Of a stretch of DNA of 64,000 nucleotides, positions 12,847 through 23,900 are shown one piece after another. Source of the stretch: Aaosphaeria pasadenensis (lineage: Eukaryota; Ascomycota; Dothideomycetes; Pleosporales). The stretch lies in the NCBI GenBank assembly GCA_022813625.1, contig JAKLMB010000002.1, positions 1,116,001-1,180,000 of the forward strand. The letters are read 5' to 3'. The position numbers and the translations under genes were made by a program. Numbering within the stretch: position 1 is the first letter of the stretch; every line of letters starts with the position of its first letter. Below the pieces are notes generated by a model. That model was not told the origin of the DNA, did not search any database, and saw nothing but the letters and a program-made list of their open reading frames with translations.

Positions 12847-14693
12847 ATGAATGATAATTAGAAATTCCACCACCACTGGGAAAGAGTCCAAGAAATGCAA
12901 AGCGCGGGGGAGGTTGTCGAAAGACCGAACGCTGATGTGGCTCAGGTGGCTAGTGTCGGTGCGCTAGTCATTTAACAGTAAGGCCCCTGCCAATCCTGGA
13001 AACACAATGTTTAATCCCTGTTTTCCAAGACTCCAACGGTGGAAATCAACTAGTGTCGGGCCTCCTACGTCATTTCGCAACTTCAGTCCATCTTCCTCAA
13101 TTCCCGCTGCGATTGCGAATAACATGCTGCAATTAATGTCTTAGATAGATGCAGCGATCTTCGCTTGGAATCAGTACAAAATGTTGTCAGTTGAGGTACA
13201 AACTTGAACTGTTACCAAACACAAACAAGTAGCGCAAATCGTCAGACTTTGTTTCCATCAGCCACACCGTTCCCATGACGAATACAGGACTAAAGCATGT
13301 CTTCAAGGTACTCAGACGTAAACTTGCATGCTAGCATCTGTCAGATCAGCGATTCACGTTGTGAATTCGCGTTGTTTGTTCCACAGCTTTCCGGGTTTTT
13401 CAGCTAGTGTGGTTTTTCATATGCTTTTGATGTTGCACGACGGTTCTGGTACAGCACCCGCGGCATCCCGCGATCTCCGGACAAGACATCGATATCTGTG
13501 TTCTTCGATATGGCTGTGATTTTCAGGTACATGGTGGCATTTTTGTACGGTTTCGAATGAAGAAATAGATGATAACCGTGGATGAGGACGGAGAGTCGGG
13601 GGTTGTTGGTGTGGTGATGGGTTGCTATATTGTATCATCGTGAGGTCATTACTTGTTGAGGATGAGCTGCTTGCAGTGCAATGGGATGTCGCGTTCCTGG
13701 CACTTGGGTATTGAAAGAAGTGATATTCAGGGCTTTTGTTAAGGCGGCGAGGGTTCGTGTTGTTCGTATTATTCAATTGATCTTTTCATGTTGATTTATT
13801 GATGGCTAAACCACAGTATCAAATATGAAGGATCACACAGAGGAGAATATATTACTACGGAGTACAAAGACTGGGTATGGCCTACATCACCTGGACACGG
13901 CATTTAGAAAACTTCCATCTCTGATTATTTAGATCCCAATACTAGATGTCAACACCGCCCACTCTTCTGTTTACAAACATACATGCACAAGTAAAGGGAT
14001 AAATAATCGTGTAAAACAATCCCTCCACAAACACTGGTTTACGTCAAACTTAACCTACTCCTATGTGCACACAGATATACAAAATGATTCAATACCTCAA
14101 AGTAGAGATATCAAAACAAATCTTCCTCATACTTATCGCATCATCTCTCCTTCAGCAGTCGTCCACACAGGTCATTATTTAAGCATAATCTTACCAAATC
14201 TTTTGACCCCATAAATCGTACCTTGCTACATGCCAGATCTGTAGTCTTTTCACATGCCCATTCTCTTCTTGTACTTCTTAACCTGAAATCAAGAAGCTCA
14301 GCCCTAATATCCTAAGCCATTTATTAGGACTTGTCAGTGCCCTGTTTAGATAATTACCTCATGGTCTTGTCTCCACTCTACGTCGTTTAACATTCACCAT
14401 ATGCATCATAATAGGGCATGATGTACTATGTGTCGCAGATTTACACAAACGCCAGTGGTTGATGATAACTAGAAGCGATCTTTATTGGTAATCGTAATAA
14501 TTGTCACAAAACCACACGTAGTAGGAATACAAAGTACACGCATTAGGAATCAGATTCGTGGCCATATAGGCATGCTTGCATTTCCTTCTCGTCCAGATCA
14601 AACTTCCAAGATTTGGGAAGTGTTACAATGAGGGATTGGGTTGCCGAAGAGAGGACAAGGACTATTTCTTTGGCCGGAACAGTTCAGTCGCAC
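12847..14693. other. Intergenic region, no gene seen
   Basis: About 1.85 kb between the IQ-motif gene start and the 3' end of the first LRLPxELR gene. The second half is AT-rich. Only short frames are present, and none has recognisable motifs. A TACGGAGTA element occurs near 13856. Confidence 0.55.
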
Positions 14694-15507
14694 TCAAGGG
14701 GACGTTGACTTAACATCGAAATCCAACCGGAATTCACAACTATCCCGTTCCCCCCATCCAGGATAACAGACGACCTTCAGGTGTCGGTCTCGAAATAGCC
14801 GTTGGAAGAATTCAACATAACCGCTCTTCCACTTCTCCCGCTCATTTCGTGAATTCTGGACACTGGATGGATACTCAATGTCTAGAAGGACATGTTCAAG
14901 TGCAGTCAGGTCCCTCAAACAGTAAAGTCCTTGTCCAGTTGTGTCCGTATCCACGATGGTACAGCCGAAGACACAAAGTCTCTTGATCGCCTCCTTTTGG
15001 ACCTGGGATCTCTCTTGGATCCATTCTCCGACCTCCATATTCGTGTGGGCGTCTAGTTCAAACGAGAACTTGGTGTATGGATACAATGCCGTCTCTGTGT
15101 GAATCTGTCGACAGACGTAGACGATGGAGAGGTACATCGGTGGCCTGTTGCTAAAAGGATACATGGTGTCGAGCCAGTCTACATCCACAGATGTTTTCCC
15201 CTGGCTACGATCCAGGGAAACAACACGCTTCTCGAAGTAGTATTCATATATCCGATTCCTCAACTCGGCCGGAAGGCGGAGAAAAGGCGAATGCCTTTGA
15301 TTGAGCAGGGTGCTGCCAATATTCAGTTGAAGCTCTCGAGAAGTCTAATCTCACTCACATCGTGTTTTGTAGGTCACTAGAAGTCTTGTCCTCTGCGTTT
15401 GTGGAGAGCTTGGGCCCGGGTACTGGTTTTTGCTTCCTGATCCCTGCTGCCGACTTTCTGATCGGAGTTCTGGCTCTTTCAGTCTCATCTGGTCTTTTAG
15501 GCGCCAT
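14694..15507 (-). CDS. LRLPxELR-motif protein (F-box-like/DUF7730-like family), paralogue 1
   Basis: Exons 15507-15359 and 15312-14694 join to 255 residues. The 46-bp intron splits an isoleucine codon (AT|C). Exon 1 encodes a basic, polar N-terminus. Exon 2 begins just before SPFLRLPAELRNRIYEYYF, the hallmark helix of a large dothideomycete family often labelled 2EXR or DUF7730 and thought to resemble an F-box. A second conserved block, VCRQIHTETALYPY, follows about 50 residues later, as in the other two family members in this window. No transmembrane segment or signal peptide is seen. The biochemical role is unknown; an adaptor role in ubiquitin ligation is only an analogy. An 86-bp tandem duplication lies directly upstream of the start. 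Confidence 0.85.
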
Positions 15508-15543
15508 GTTGTCGCGGAGGTGTCTGGGTAAGGTTGTTGGCGC

Positions 15544-15717
15544 GGGAGAGAAAGTGGTGGAGAGTGAGTTTGAGCTTGCCCTCCTTCACTACTTGACAAC
15601 CGAAAGTAGGATTTGTCAAAAAGCTGAGTGGGAGAGAAAGTGGTGGAGAGTGAGTTTGAGCTTGCCCTCCTTCACTACTTGACGACCGAGGGCAGGATTT
15701 GTCAAAAAGCTGAGTGG
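15544..15717. repeat. Tandem duplication, 2 x 86 bp
   Basis: Two adjacent copies starting at 15544 and 15630, each beginning GGGAGAGAAAGTGGTGGAGA and ending ...AAAAAGCTGAGTG. They differ at only a few positions (for example ACAACCGAAAGTAGG against ACGACCGAGGGCAGG). The duplication sits 37-210 bp upstream of the ATG of the gene at 15507, in its promoter or 5' UTR. Confidence 0.9.
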
Positions 15718-16297
15718 GCGAGGAAAGTTTCAGGCTACGGCGGAGGCTTTCAAGTGAATCTGGGTCAGGTCTGCCTTACTTTCACTACCTCCCACACATG
15801 TGATTTTCTGGGTTTGCTCAGATTTGCCTAATTTATCAGTAGAAGAAGGTGCAAGCTAGGCTATTGGGAGGTCACTCATGGAGTCTTGGGCGATCTGTTC
15901 AACTAGGCACGTGATGATTTCATGCATTGGTTTGTGGGCGGTCACGAACCAGGTCAGTAGGATCACACATTTTGGCCTTCACTTGAACTACTACTGAGCT
16001 CGCACTGTAAGTTTGGATGCTCAAAACGACATTAGGGCCGCTGTTCAAGTACATTGAAAACACATTTTCATTCAATACCATTCTCACAGCCGGTTTGCAT
16101 CAAGTCAGCTTTTGAATCCACCCCCTGTATGACCATACCGATCGACACAATATTCTCACGCTAGTGTAACCTGATCTTCGGGTGTCTGGATTGAATTTCC
16201 TTGGGAAACAGTACTCTCTCGTCTTTGTCATGATCCTAGCTCAGTAGACCATCCGAGGCGATTCAAGGATTGTGAGTCCTTGCCGCCTTAGGCATGC
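15718..16297. other. Intergenic remainder between paralogues 1 and 2
   Basis: About 580 bp between the 86-bp duplication and the stop codon of the next minus-strand gene. No reading frame with motifs is seen. It includes the downstream region of the gene that ends at 16298. Confidence 0.5.
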
Positions 16298-17115
16298 CTA
16301 TTCTGTGTGTACGGGAGATTGGGCCCGGGGTTGAAGTATCAAACGTACATCGTCGCCTTCTGCATCCCTAATTCTTGCTTCCAGATGGTTGGCACTTTCT
16401 GGGGCTATGGACTTAACCATGTAATCCGTACCGTCGATGTACTTGAGGTTTGGGAAGAAGGCTCTGAGCGGCTTGCGTCGCTCGGTGATTATGGAATTGA
16501 GGTGGCGGAAATGCAGCCTAATAAAATGCACTGCTCGTCTCTGCGCTGGTCGCCGTGCTTTCATCCAAGGTGTGAATGTAGAATTCCCGAGAGCAAGGTC
16601 AAAGCAGAAGGTATTGTAGACGTACGGCAGCAAGGCAGTTTCGACATAAATTTGCCGCGACACTCGAAGAAGCCCAATATTTGGCTTCTCGATCGACCTG
16701 CTCCCGCGCGGAATCTCAACACCATCGTAGAAAGACAGGAAGTCTGTAGCATTGCCGGAGGTGCTCGCAATTCGACGAACGATGGAGATGTCATACCCGC
16801 CTAGAGCGTACTCGTAAATTTTGCATCGAATCTCCGCAGGCAGGCGTAGCAATGGCGATCCCAGTGAATTTTCCTTTGAGCTTTACTCTTGTCAGACTTG
16901 TAACATAAAGCATGATAGCATATTTTCACTTACATTTGGAATCGAGGTGACTTTAAAGATATCCTGAGGTCGAGCATACCGTTGCGACGTTTCTTCATTG
17001 GCGGCCGAGAGTCGTTGCCGGACTTAACGACCAAATTAGCATTCAGACCTTTCGCAATCATGCTGCGGCTGCTTGTCTCCGAGCTCCTACGGCGTGGCCG
17101 TTCTGTGAGTGCCAT
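16298..17115 (-). CDS. LRLPxELR-motif protein (F-box-like/DUF7730-like family), paralogue 2
   Basis: Exons 17115-16934 and 16880-16298 give 254 residues. The intron (GTAAGT...GTAAAG, 53 bp) again splits an isoleucine codon (AT|C). I took the acceptor at 16881 rather than the AG six bases downstream because only this choice keeps the frame of SKENSLGSPLLRLP. The core helix SPLLRLPAEIRCKIYEYAL and the second block VSRQIYVETALLPYVYNTF align with paralogue 1, and the length is almost the same. The N-terminal exon is basic (RPRRRSSETSSRSM). Function is unknown. Paralogue 3 is divergent, with about 435 bp between the start codons. Confidence 0.85.
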
Positions 17116-17551
17116 GATCCGCTGCAAAAGGTTGTGAGTTGCAAAGCAGCCACGGCTCCGAGCAAGCAATGAATTGGGCGGATTGGGTCCTTATATACCA
17201 CAGTGAAAACGAGCAGCAAGAATCACTCTAGTGATCGAGCGCCGCGTCTTGGTAGGGATCAAAGTGGACGCGACAGTGTTTGGTCCAGGCTTCACTGTAG
17301 ACAACAATCACCTCAATTTCACTTTCTTTCACTTGTTGCCCCCCACTACTCATAAAGGTACAGATTATTAGGCTACTTGTTCTCAACCATTCCTCCATTC
17401 GTGCCCCGAGCGCCTCCTTCTCAACCTCTTTGACCGTGCTGTTTTGGCCACAACGAACAACAACCGAGCAGCCACAAGCAAGAAAACCAATCGACCTCAG
17501 TGTGTGAACAAGACAAGAGTATCAAACTCTCCAGCTCATGATCTAGCGACC
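17116..17551. promoter_or_regulatory. Bidirectional promoter region between paralogues 2 and 3
   Basis: 436 bp between the divergent ATGs at 17115 (-) and 17552 (+). It should hold both promoters. The reading frame upstream of 17552 stays open to a TTG at 17444, but there is no ATG, so I treat it as 5' UTR. I can name no individual element. Confidence 0.5.
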
Positions 17552-18657
17552 ATGGCGAGTACCCCGCAGAATTCGACTCAAGCAGTGATCTCGACCTTGC
17601 TACGCTCTGGCGACAAGTCCGCATCTCAACAAGGCACTGAGATGTTGCCTCCGAACTACATGATCAAACAGGTCCTTGAAAAGACACCGAAACATATCAT
17701 CAAGATGAAGCGCAACCAGGACGGTTTACTCGATGCACGCATCTCGCCCGATGATCCCCGTGCCAAAATGTAAGTGGACCAGTATGACTACAACGACGTG
17801 TCACTGACTTCTCTAGTGCTGAGTGGAACGCTGTGAACTCCCCTTTGCTAAATCTCCCCGGGGAATTGCGTTTTCTTATCCTTACTATGGCTGTGACGGG
17901 TGGTGAAATCCACACTTCCAAATCTAGGAAGAAGGGCCCTCTCCCTTTCCCTTCATCAGCAAAGCGAACGACCACAAATGGAGCAAATCGGCCTCCAAGA
18001 GTCTACAAACCTAGTATCAACGTACGTGAAGGAATGCCATTGGCCCCAGCAACTTGTCGCCAACTGTATCTTGAGATTGGGCTGCGTGTCTACTTCGGAA
18101 ATGAATTCACGTTTACAAACGTAAGGACACTATTTAAGATATGGAACCACATGCAACACATCCAACGTAGAGCTATCAGAGAGGTTCGGTTCCCTTGGTT
18201 TCTTCCTAAACCACTATACTTCGGCAACTTGTCTGATTGTGGTTCGCAGACAGTGATCAGGATAGAGGTGACCGATCTTGATCTCGAAAAAGTACGAGAT
18301 TCCTTTCTTCAGGGAGTCACACTCGGCCCGCCGGCCACGGTCCACTTTAGACAGGAGCTCGGTCTACCTTCCCGAACATTGGGTTGCAGGATTGAGCTTA
18401 TAGCCGTAAAGTCTAAAGTAAGGCTATCTGAAAATGCTACATTGTCAGAAGTCACCGAGGCCATTCGATTGGAAGAACATGCCATCCGAATGAAAGAATA
18501 TGCTATCCGATTGGAAGAACATGCCATCCGATTGAAAGCACATACCATCCAATTAGAAAGACCTGCCATCCGATTGGAAGAATATGCCATCCGATTGGAA
18601 GAACATGCCATCCGATTGGAAGGACATGCCATCCGATGGGCAGAAAATGATCTCTAG
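17552..18657 (+). CDS. LRLPxELR-motif protein, paralogue 3, with nine-unit heptad-repeat tail
   Basis: Exons 17552-17769 and 17817-18657 give 352 residues. The start is the ATG with a strong context (ACCATGG). The 47-bp intron splits an isoleucine codon (AT|T) exactly as in paralogues 1 and 2, just before NSPLLNLPGELRFLI, the diverged core helix. The second block (ATCRQLYLEIGLRVYFGNEF) is also recognisable. Unlike its relatives, the protein ends with nine perfect-length 7-residue repeats (AIRLEEH type, residues about 288-350). They alternate hydrophobic and charged positions and could form an extended coiled-coil or amphipathic helix. The repeats come from a 21-bp minisatellite at 18460-18648. 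The core is the most diverged of the three, so this copy may have changed its role. Function is unknown. Confidence 0.83.
18460..18648 (+). repeat. Coding minisatellite, 9 x 21 bp
   Basis: Nine contiguous 21-bp units (consensus GCCATCCGATTGGAAGAACAT) occupy 18460-18648 without a gap. They encode the heptads AIRLEEH, AIRMKEY, AIRLEEH, AIRLKAH, TIQLERP, AIRLEEY, AIRLEEH, AIRLEGH and AIRWAEN. Three codons after the last unit the gene stops. The units show both silent and replacement differences. Confidence 0.95.
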
Positions 18658-20214
18658 AACTTCGACGCACTGTTCGTGCCACAACAACATCCTGCAAGGG
18701 ATACGCAGGAAACTCTTTTCATGCCTGAGCCGTCATTTATAGAGCCACTCCTACGGCTCACGAACACAATCTCCCAACCAGCCAGCAGGCACGAAACTGA
18801 TACCCCAAAACCCCCATCAACAACTCCACTCCATCTATTTCTCATCACGAACGAACGGACGCATCCGAGCACATTGATTGATCGAGAGACAGGTCGGGAT
18901 TGTCTGGATCAATGAGTACGCCGCCGTCGGCAAGGAACATATTTTTTCTTAGACTCACTTCATGTAACAGATAAGTGCACTATTCGATACTAAATTACCA
19001 TCGTTTGGAATCATGAGCTATGTCGTGATAAGTGAAGTGATCAATTGCCTTTAGTTTGTTTTATAAAAGCTCGTGATGTATGATTTCTTTTATGCTTTAG
19101 GGTTTCTGAGAGCTGCAATTTCTATCTGAAATGGAAACATCAAATAAAATCGAAAAAATAGTACCAACATCTATACATGTTCCATTATCTATCAATGCTA
19201 TGTATCACAAGGTCAATAACTATCCGAAGATATGGCAATGCAGAGTACGAAGTTGGAGTGTCCACAGATGTGAGGCTGTTGCGGCTTGAGGAATTGTTTG
19301 TAGGAATTCGTCGCAAATACATGTGACTTGATATATACATAGTGCTACGTCTCACGAAAGAAAGTGTTCAGAATTGAACAAATAGCACTAAATCCATATG
19401 TTAACACTACTCGACTGGAATGTATGTACAAATTGTATCTACTTTTGGACAATAGCTATCCGCCGTGGTAATTGTGATGATTGATAACGGTTAGGGGTAA
19501 CAAGATCCCAAATGAACGACGTTAGGTTTAACGTTGTAAACGCTAGATGACAGAGCTTTTCCAATTGGCTCATATTTCGCGGCCTTTATTCGGAAAAGGT
19601 TTGTGATAGTACTGGTAGTTACAGAAGGTATAGGCGTAAGTGTGGGATATTTACCGGTTGAATGCAGCGCATTCAGCACATACTGCAGAAGCGAAAGCAA
19701 GGCCACGCGGCACGGAGTTTAACGATTGAAGCCAAGTACATCTCGTCTGTGGTAAGGGAAAAATTCCGGTTCGCAAGCATGTGTGCCTATATTACATGCG
19801 TTAAAGGTAGGCGGATCGACGCAGGGTCAGTTCCTGCAGCGCACGTGCATTCCGATAGTGCCTGAATGCGTGACCCGCGAGAAGATGCAGTAGCACGTTC
19901 CGAAAAGGGGCAGGTTTCTTGGAAGTTGGTATATTGATTTTTGGCCCGGTTTTCTGGATATTGTTGCGAAGCCGAGGTGATGCGCACCCATGTGATGACT
20001 TATAGATCTCATCGTGGACTATAGCTGGTTGAGCTCATACTGGAGCTGGGGGAGGTCAGGGTAATGGTAGCCGAGAGATCGATCATGTGTCTTCCCAAAT
20101 AACGGATTTGCGTGTTTGTTTTGACTTGCAACTCTTCCATCATGCCCAGGCGCTGGTGTTGAAGTGCTTAGATTGATCTTATCGACTTTCAAGCAAAAGT
20201 GGAGGATTGTCGGT
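18658..20214. other. Intergenic region, AT-rich, no gene seen
   Basis: About 1.55 kb between the convergent ends of paralogue 3 and the CIA2 gene. Much of it is AT-rich, and frames are short. I see no RNA gene or mobile-element motif. Confidence 0.55.
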
Positions 20215-20900
20215 CTACTCGCAAGTTACAAGCATCTTCCTTATGACACCCATAAGTGTCCCGTTCTCCAATGCAGCAGCAACTCTTTCTTTATCACCAA
20301 GCTGTTTGTTGACTGCCTCATCAGTGCTATGCGTACCCTTCTTGATGCGAACATCAATTCGGAACCGGGGAGGTAGCGCTTGCTCAAGTCGGACGCGAAC
20401 TCCTAAGCCAATGACGGTAGCTAAGGAGCAGTGTGTAATAGTGGGTGTTATTTCTACAAGAACAGTGCTTATAGACGAGTGTGGAGATTGCGGTGGCTGT
20501 ATGAAGATGTCCGGTAGGTTGACAACAGCCAGGGAACCAAGGGATAGGGGATGTTCGGGATCGGAAATGGACGATATGAGGTCTAAAGAGAAGACACAGA
20601 TTAGCCAAATCTTCCTTCGCCGAATATGCAAAACACAAATCACGATGATGTTGAAAGCCTCCGAAGCTACGCACCATAAATCTCTTGCTCATCAATGTCT
20701 TCCACGGAGCCGTCATCGGAGTCGGAGGACGAATATGACTGCTCGAAGGGATCGTTCAGGTAGTTGAATGCAGGAATGAGATCATCAAAGAGCCCTGTGC
20801 CTCCGTCCTCCCGCTTCTTTGCGACTGCTTCCCTATGGCGAGAGGGAAGGTCTGAGGGGTTGAGGATAGTGGGGTTGGCGTTTTGCTTATCGTCCTCCAT
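20215..20900 (-). CDS. CIA2: CIA2/MIP18 family protein, cytosolic Fe-S targeting complex subunit
   Basis: Exons 20900-20675 and 20582-20215 (intron GTGCGT...CTTTAG, 92 bp) give 197 residues. After an acidic, low-complexity N-terminus, the sequence EDIDEQEIYDLISSISDPEH followed by PLSLGSLAVVNLPDI is diagnostic of Cia2/FAM96 (DUF59/MIP18). PTITHCSLATVIGLGVRVRL contains the conserved reactive cysteine (Cys127). The C-terminus has the usual INKQ-like stretch, here DEAVNKQLGDKERVAAALEN. The family acts in the cytosolic iron-sulfur assembly targeting complex with Cia1 and Met18/MMS19, delivering clusters to DNA polymerases, helicases and other apoproteins. The length fits fungal members. No unusual feature is seen. 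Confidence 0.95.
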
Positions 20901-23900
20901 GGCGAGCGAGCGTGTGTCGGAGAAGTCGTTGGCAAAAGCGGTATATCAACACGTATTCGATTCTTAAAATTACGAGAATAGTACTGCTGGAGTCGTCAAG
21001 TTGTAGTTACGGTGAGTTCCAAAGATTGGAGAATATGAAGATGCATCATCCAAAAGTTGCGATAAGTTTCGCCAAGCCAAATGCGGGTTCCATTCCTCCT
21101 GATTGGTGGGGCTCGACGTCGCCTTTACAAATCATTGCAATGCTATTACTACCCAGCGCTCGAAACATGAAATTGTGCCATCTTATCTCTACTCAAACGC
21201 TCCTATATTGCTGGTTGATATCCTGTAGCATAGGTCAAAACATAAAAGCCTTGATCTGGGGTGGCCGATATAGGATTCCCCTCATTTCTCTTGGTAGCTC
21301 TATAGATGGATTTGACCCGATTCGGCACAGCCAACCAATTATACTAGCTATCATGTTTTTGATTCGACACTTGCTGCTGCAGGTGGCTATTGAATTTCAC
21401 CAATTGTCGTATGCTGTGTTACGTATCTAGGTATTCAGCTTCTGTATTGTATCAACACAAAAGTGCATGAGATCGTTCGAATAGTGCTTCGTTCATCTTG
21501 ACGAGTAGCAAATGATCACTATCCCTAGTATACAATAAGGCAGAGGGCAGTTCAGCCGCTCTGTGCTGACGATAGCATGACCCGTGATCTTGACTGTCAG
21601 ACCAGTCACCTTGTATACCTACCTAGGTACACAACTGGGTAAATTATGGTTGCTGATCCACCAAGCCCGTTTGCCGAGCGTTCGAAAATCCATGAAAATA
21701 ACGTTTACAAGGGTGCTGATCATTCGTAAATGGTCAATAATAATGACTTGGAGAGAGGATGAGGGCGAGGATGAGAGGAGAGCAATACTGATGCCAAGAA
21801 CAACGTGAGTATTGACTTTGCGGTAGGCGGGCACGGATCCACTATTCCGGGATCTGCTGACAAAGACCTTCGCAATCAGAATCAACCTGGATCCCCGGTA
21901 AGCAAACTGGAGAAGGGTAAAGTGTAAACATCTATGCTTTTTCCAATACATACTGTGTACTCGACCAATATTCCGTATGCCCTACGAAGATCCATGTCGC
22001 CCCTGGGAGCAGTAGCACTGCCGTCGGTGACTTACCCCTCGCACCAAAAACAGGGCAGGTTTGCCTGATGCAACCCATTCGCCGAATATGACCGCTTTGC
22101 TACACCATCTCCACCAAGATTTGCCGCCCATGGTCCCTCAGTCGGAAGCTGGGAATGATTTCCTCAATTATTCACACGCCCATACTCTCTTGAACCGTAC
22201 AGCCTTTGTCAGCGGCTGACGTAGGCTCTAAATCGCCTTTACATAGAATGGAATACTACGACACTTCTGGTAAACCACGCGCTGTCAGATGTCGCTCGAA
22301 CCAGCGCCACACATGACCAAGGCTTTACTTGCCTGCTAGCGGGTCCTGGGGAAGCGTAATGGTCGGCGTGGGCCCTGCGTTATAAAGGGCGAACTTGGAG
22401 GAAGGGGGGGATGTTGCCAAGATCAAATCCTACCAATATCATGCGAAGGTCAGGCCTGTCATAAGGAGTTTACCCTACATTTATCTGATAGGACTGGTTG
22501 GGGAGTCGACCCTGAACTAAAAGTATTGACGAAGGATACGCAATGCTTCTAGAGGCATCGTGGAAGCACTCTGCGCTGGTGGATGCCAGGGCAAACGCGG
22601 AGCGGTAGGACGAAGCGAGAATGCCAGCCTGCATTCGTACCCAGACTCCCAGAGTTGCCCCTCAGCTATGCTGATCAGTTCAACCCCCAACCCTGTTGTA
22701 CGCTCAGGCACGCGGCGTGTCCGAGACGGCCCTTGTAAATCGCGAGCAGGAACCAAGGACTTGGGATCTCATAGCGATTCGAGTGACTGACGTGGTTGGC
22801 CGCTACAGATTGACTGAGCTAGGCAAAGTCCACTCCTGCTCACTCACACAAGCAATGCTTCGCGGGAGCAACCGACAATGGTCACTACAGAAAAGATGAC
22901 GGAAGATGCACAGGGCCGGCCATTCCAACATGCACACCGCGCCTGAGGGTACGGTTTACGTTCGATATACGGAGTATACGATTCTTAGATACAGCTTCAT
23001 GCATTCTTACCAGCCATCGTGCCTGCTTCTTTAGCGCAACACCGTGGCCGGGCCGTATAATAGGATGGGATGGATGAGGATAGGGATGAACATGATCTGA
23101 CAGTGGAGATCATCTACCTTCATTCAGAGCTGGACTTGGCAAGGTAAATTGATTCGAGTGAGCAGCACTGTCGCGTGCAGTTGAAATCAAGCAGAACCCA
23201 TCCGGGTTATGGACGTGGGGTGCTTCGCATCATAGGTTTTCTCTCCCTTGCCTTGTTCGATACTGCACAAGCCTGCTCTACGCAAGGCGAAAGGCTCGTG
23301 AGTGTACCAAAATCGTTCAATCTCATCCCATCACACGCGGCAGAATCTACCAACACTCTGGAGACACGATCTTTGAAGACTTGGAGATTGCCGCATTTCA
23401 TTCATGCAAAACATGGTCGATAGTCCGTCGAGAAATAAGATTGCGCCGTCGACACGCGATTGAACAACCGATGGGCGACCAATAAACCGCCGGCGCAAAC
23501 AAGGTCCTGGTTGTTCACAGAAGTATTGTTTCATGCGCGCTACGATGCCCGGGAGTTATCTTGTGGTCAAAGCCTACCAGTTTAGACCAATGAAGGGCAG
23601 CTGTTACGCCGAGGCACTTCCACCTGGTAATGCAGCAACATGGCTCGTGTGGCCATGCGCTCGACCAGATACAAGCTAGCCATCAGGATCCTTCTGTTGG
23701 CGGGAGGCTGCATGACATCTTCAGCAATAATACAACGTACAAGTACGAATCTAAGAGCAAGGAGGTCAGCCCGCCGTGCACCGTGCGAGCGAGAACAAAG
23801 AGGCGTATGGCCAAGGAACGATGCTTCCATTTCTTTCTGGTTATGTAATGCGCCCTACAGTGTTATTCGCATTCACTGTTCACCACCATTATCCCGGGTG

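Noticed and set aside
17444..17551. N-terminal extension of paralogue 3 starting at 17444
   Set aside because: The codon there is TTG, not ATG; the first ATG in frame is at 17552 and has an excellent context.
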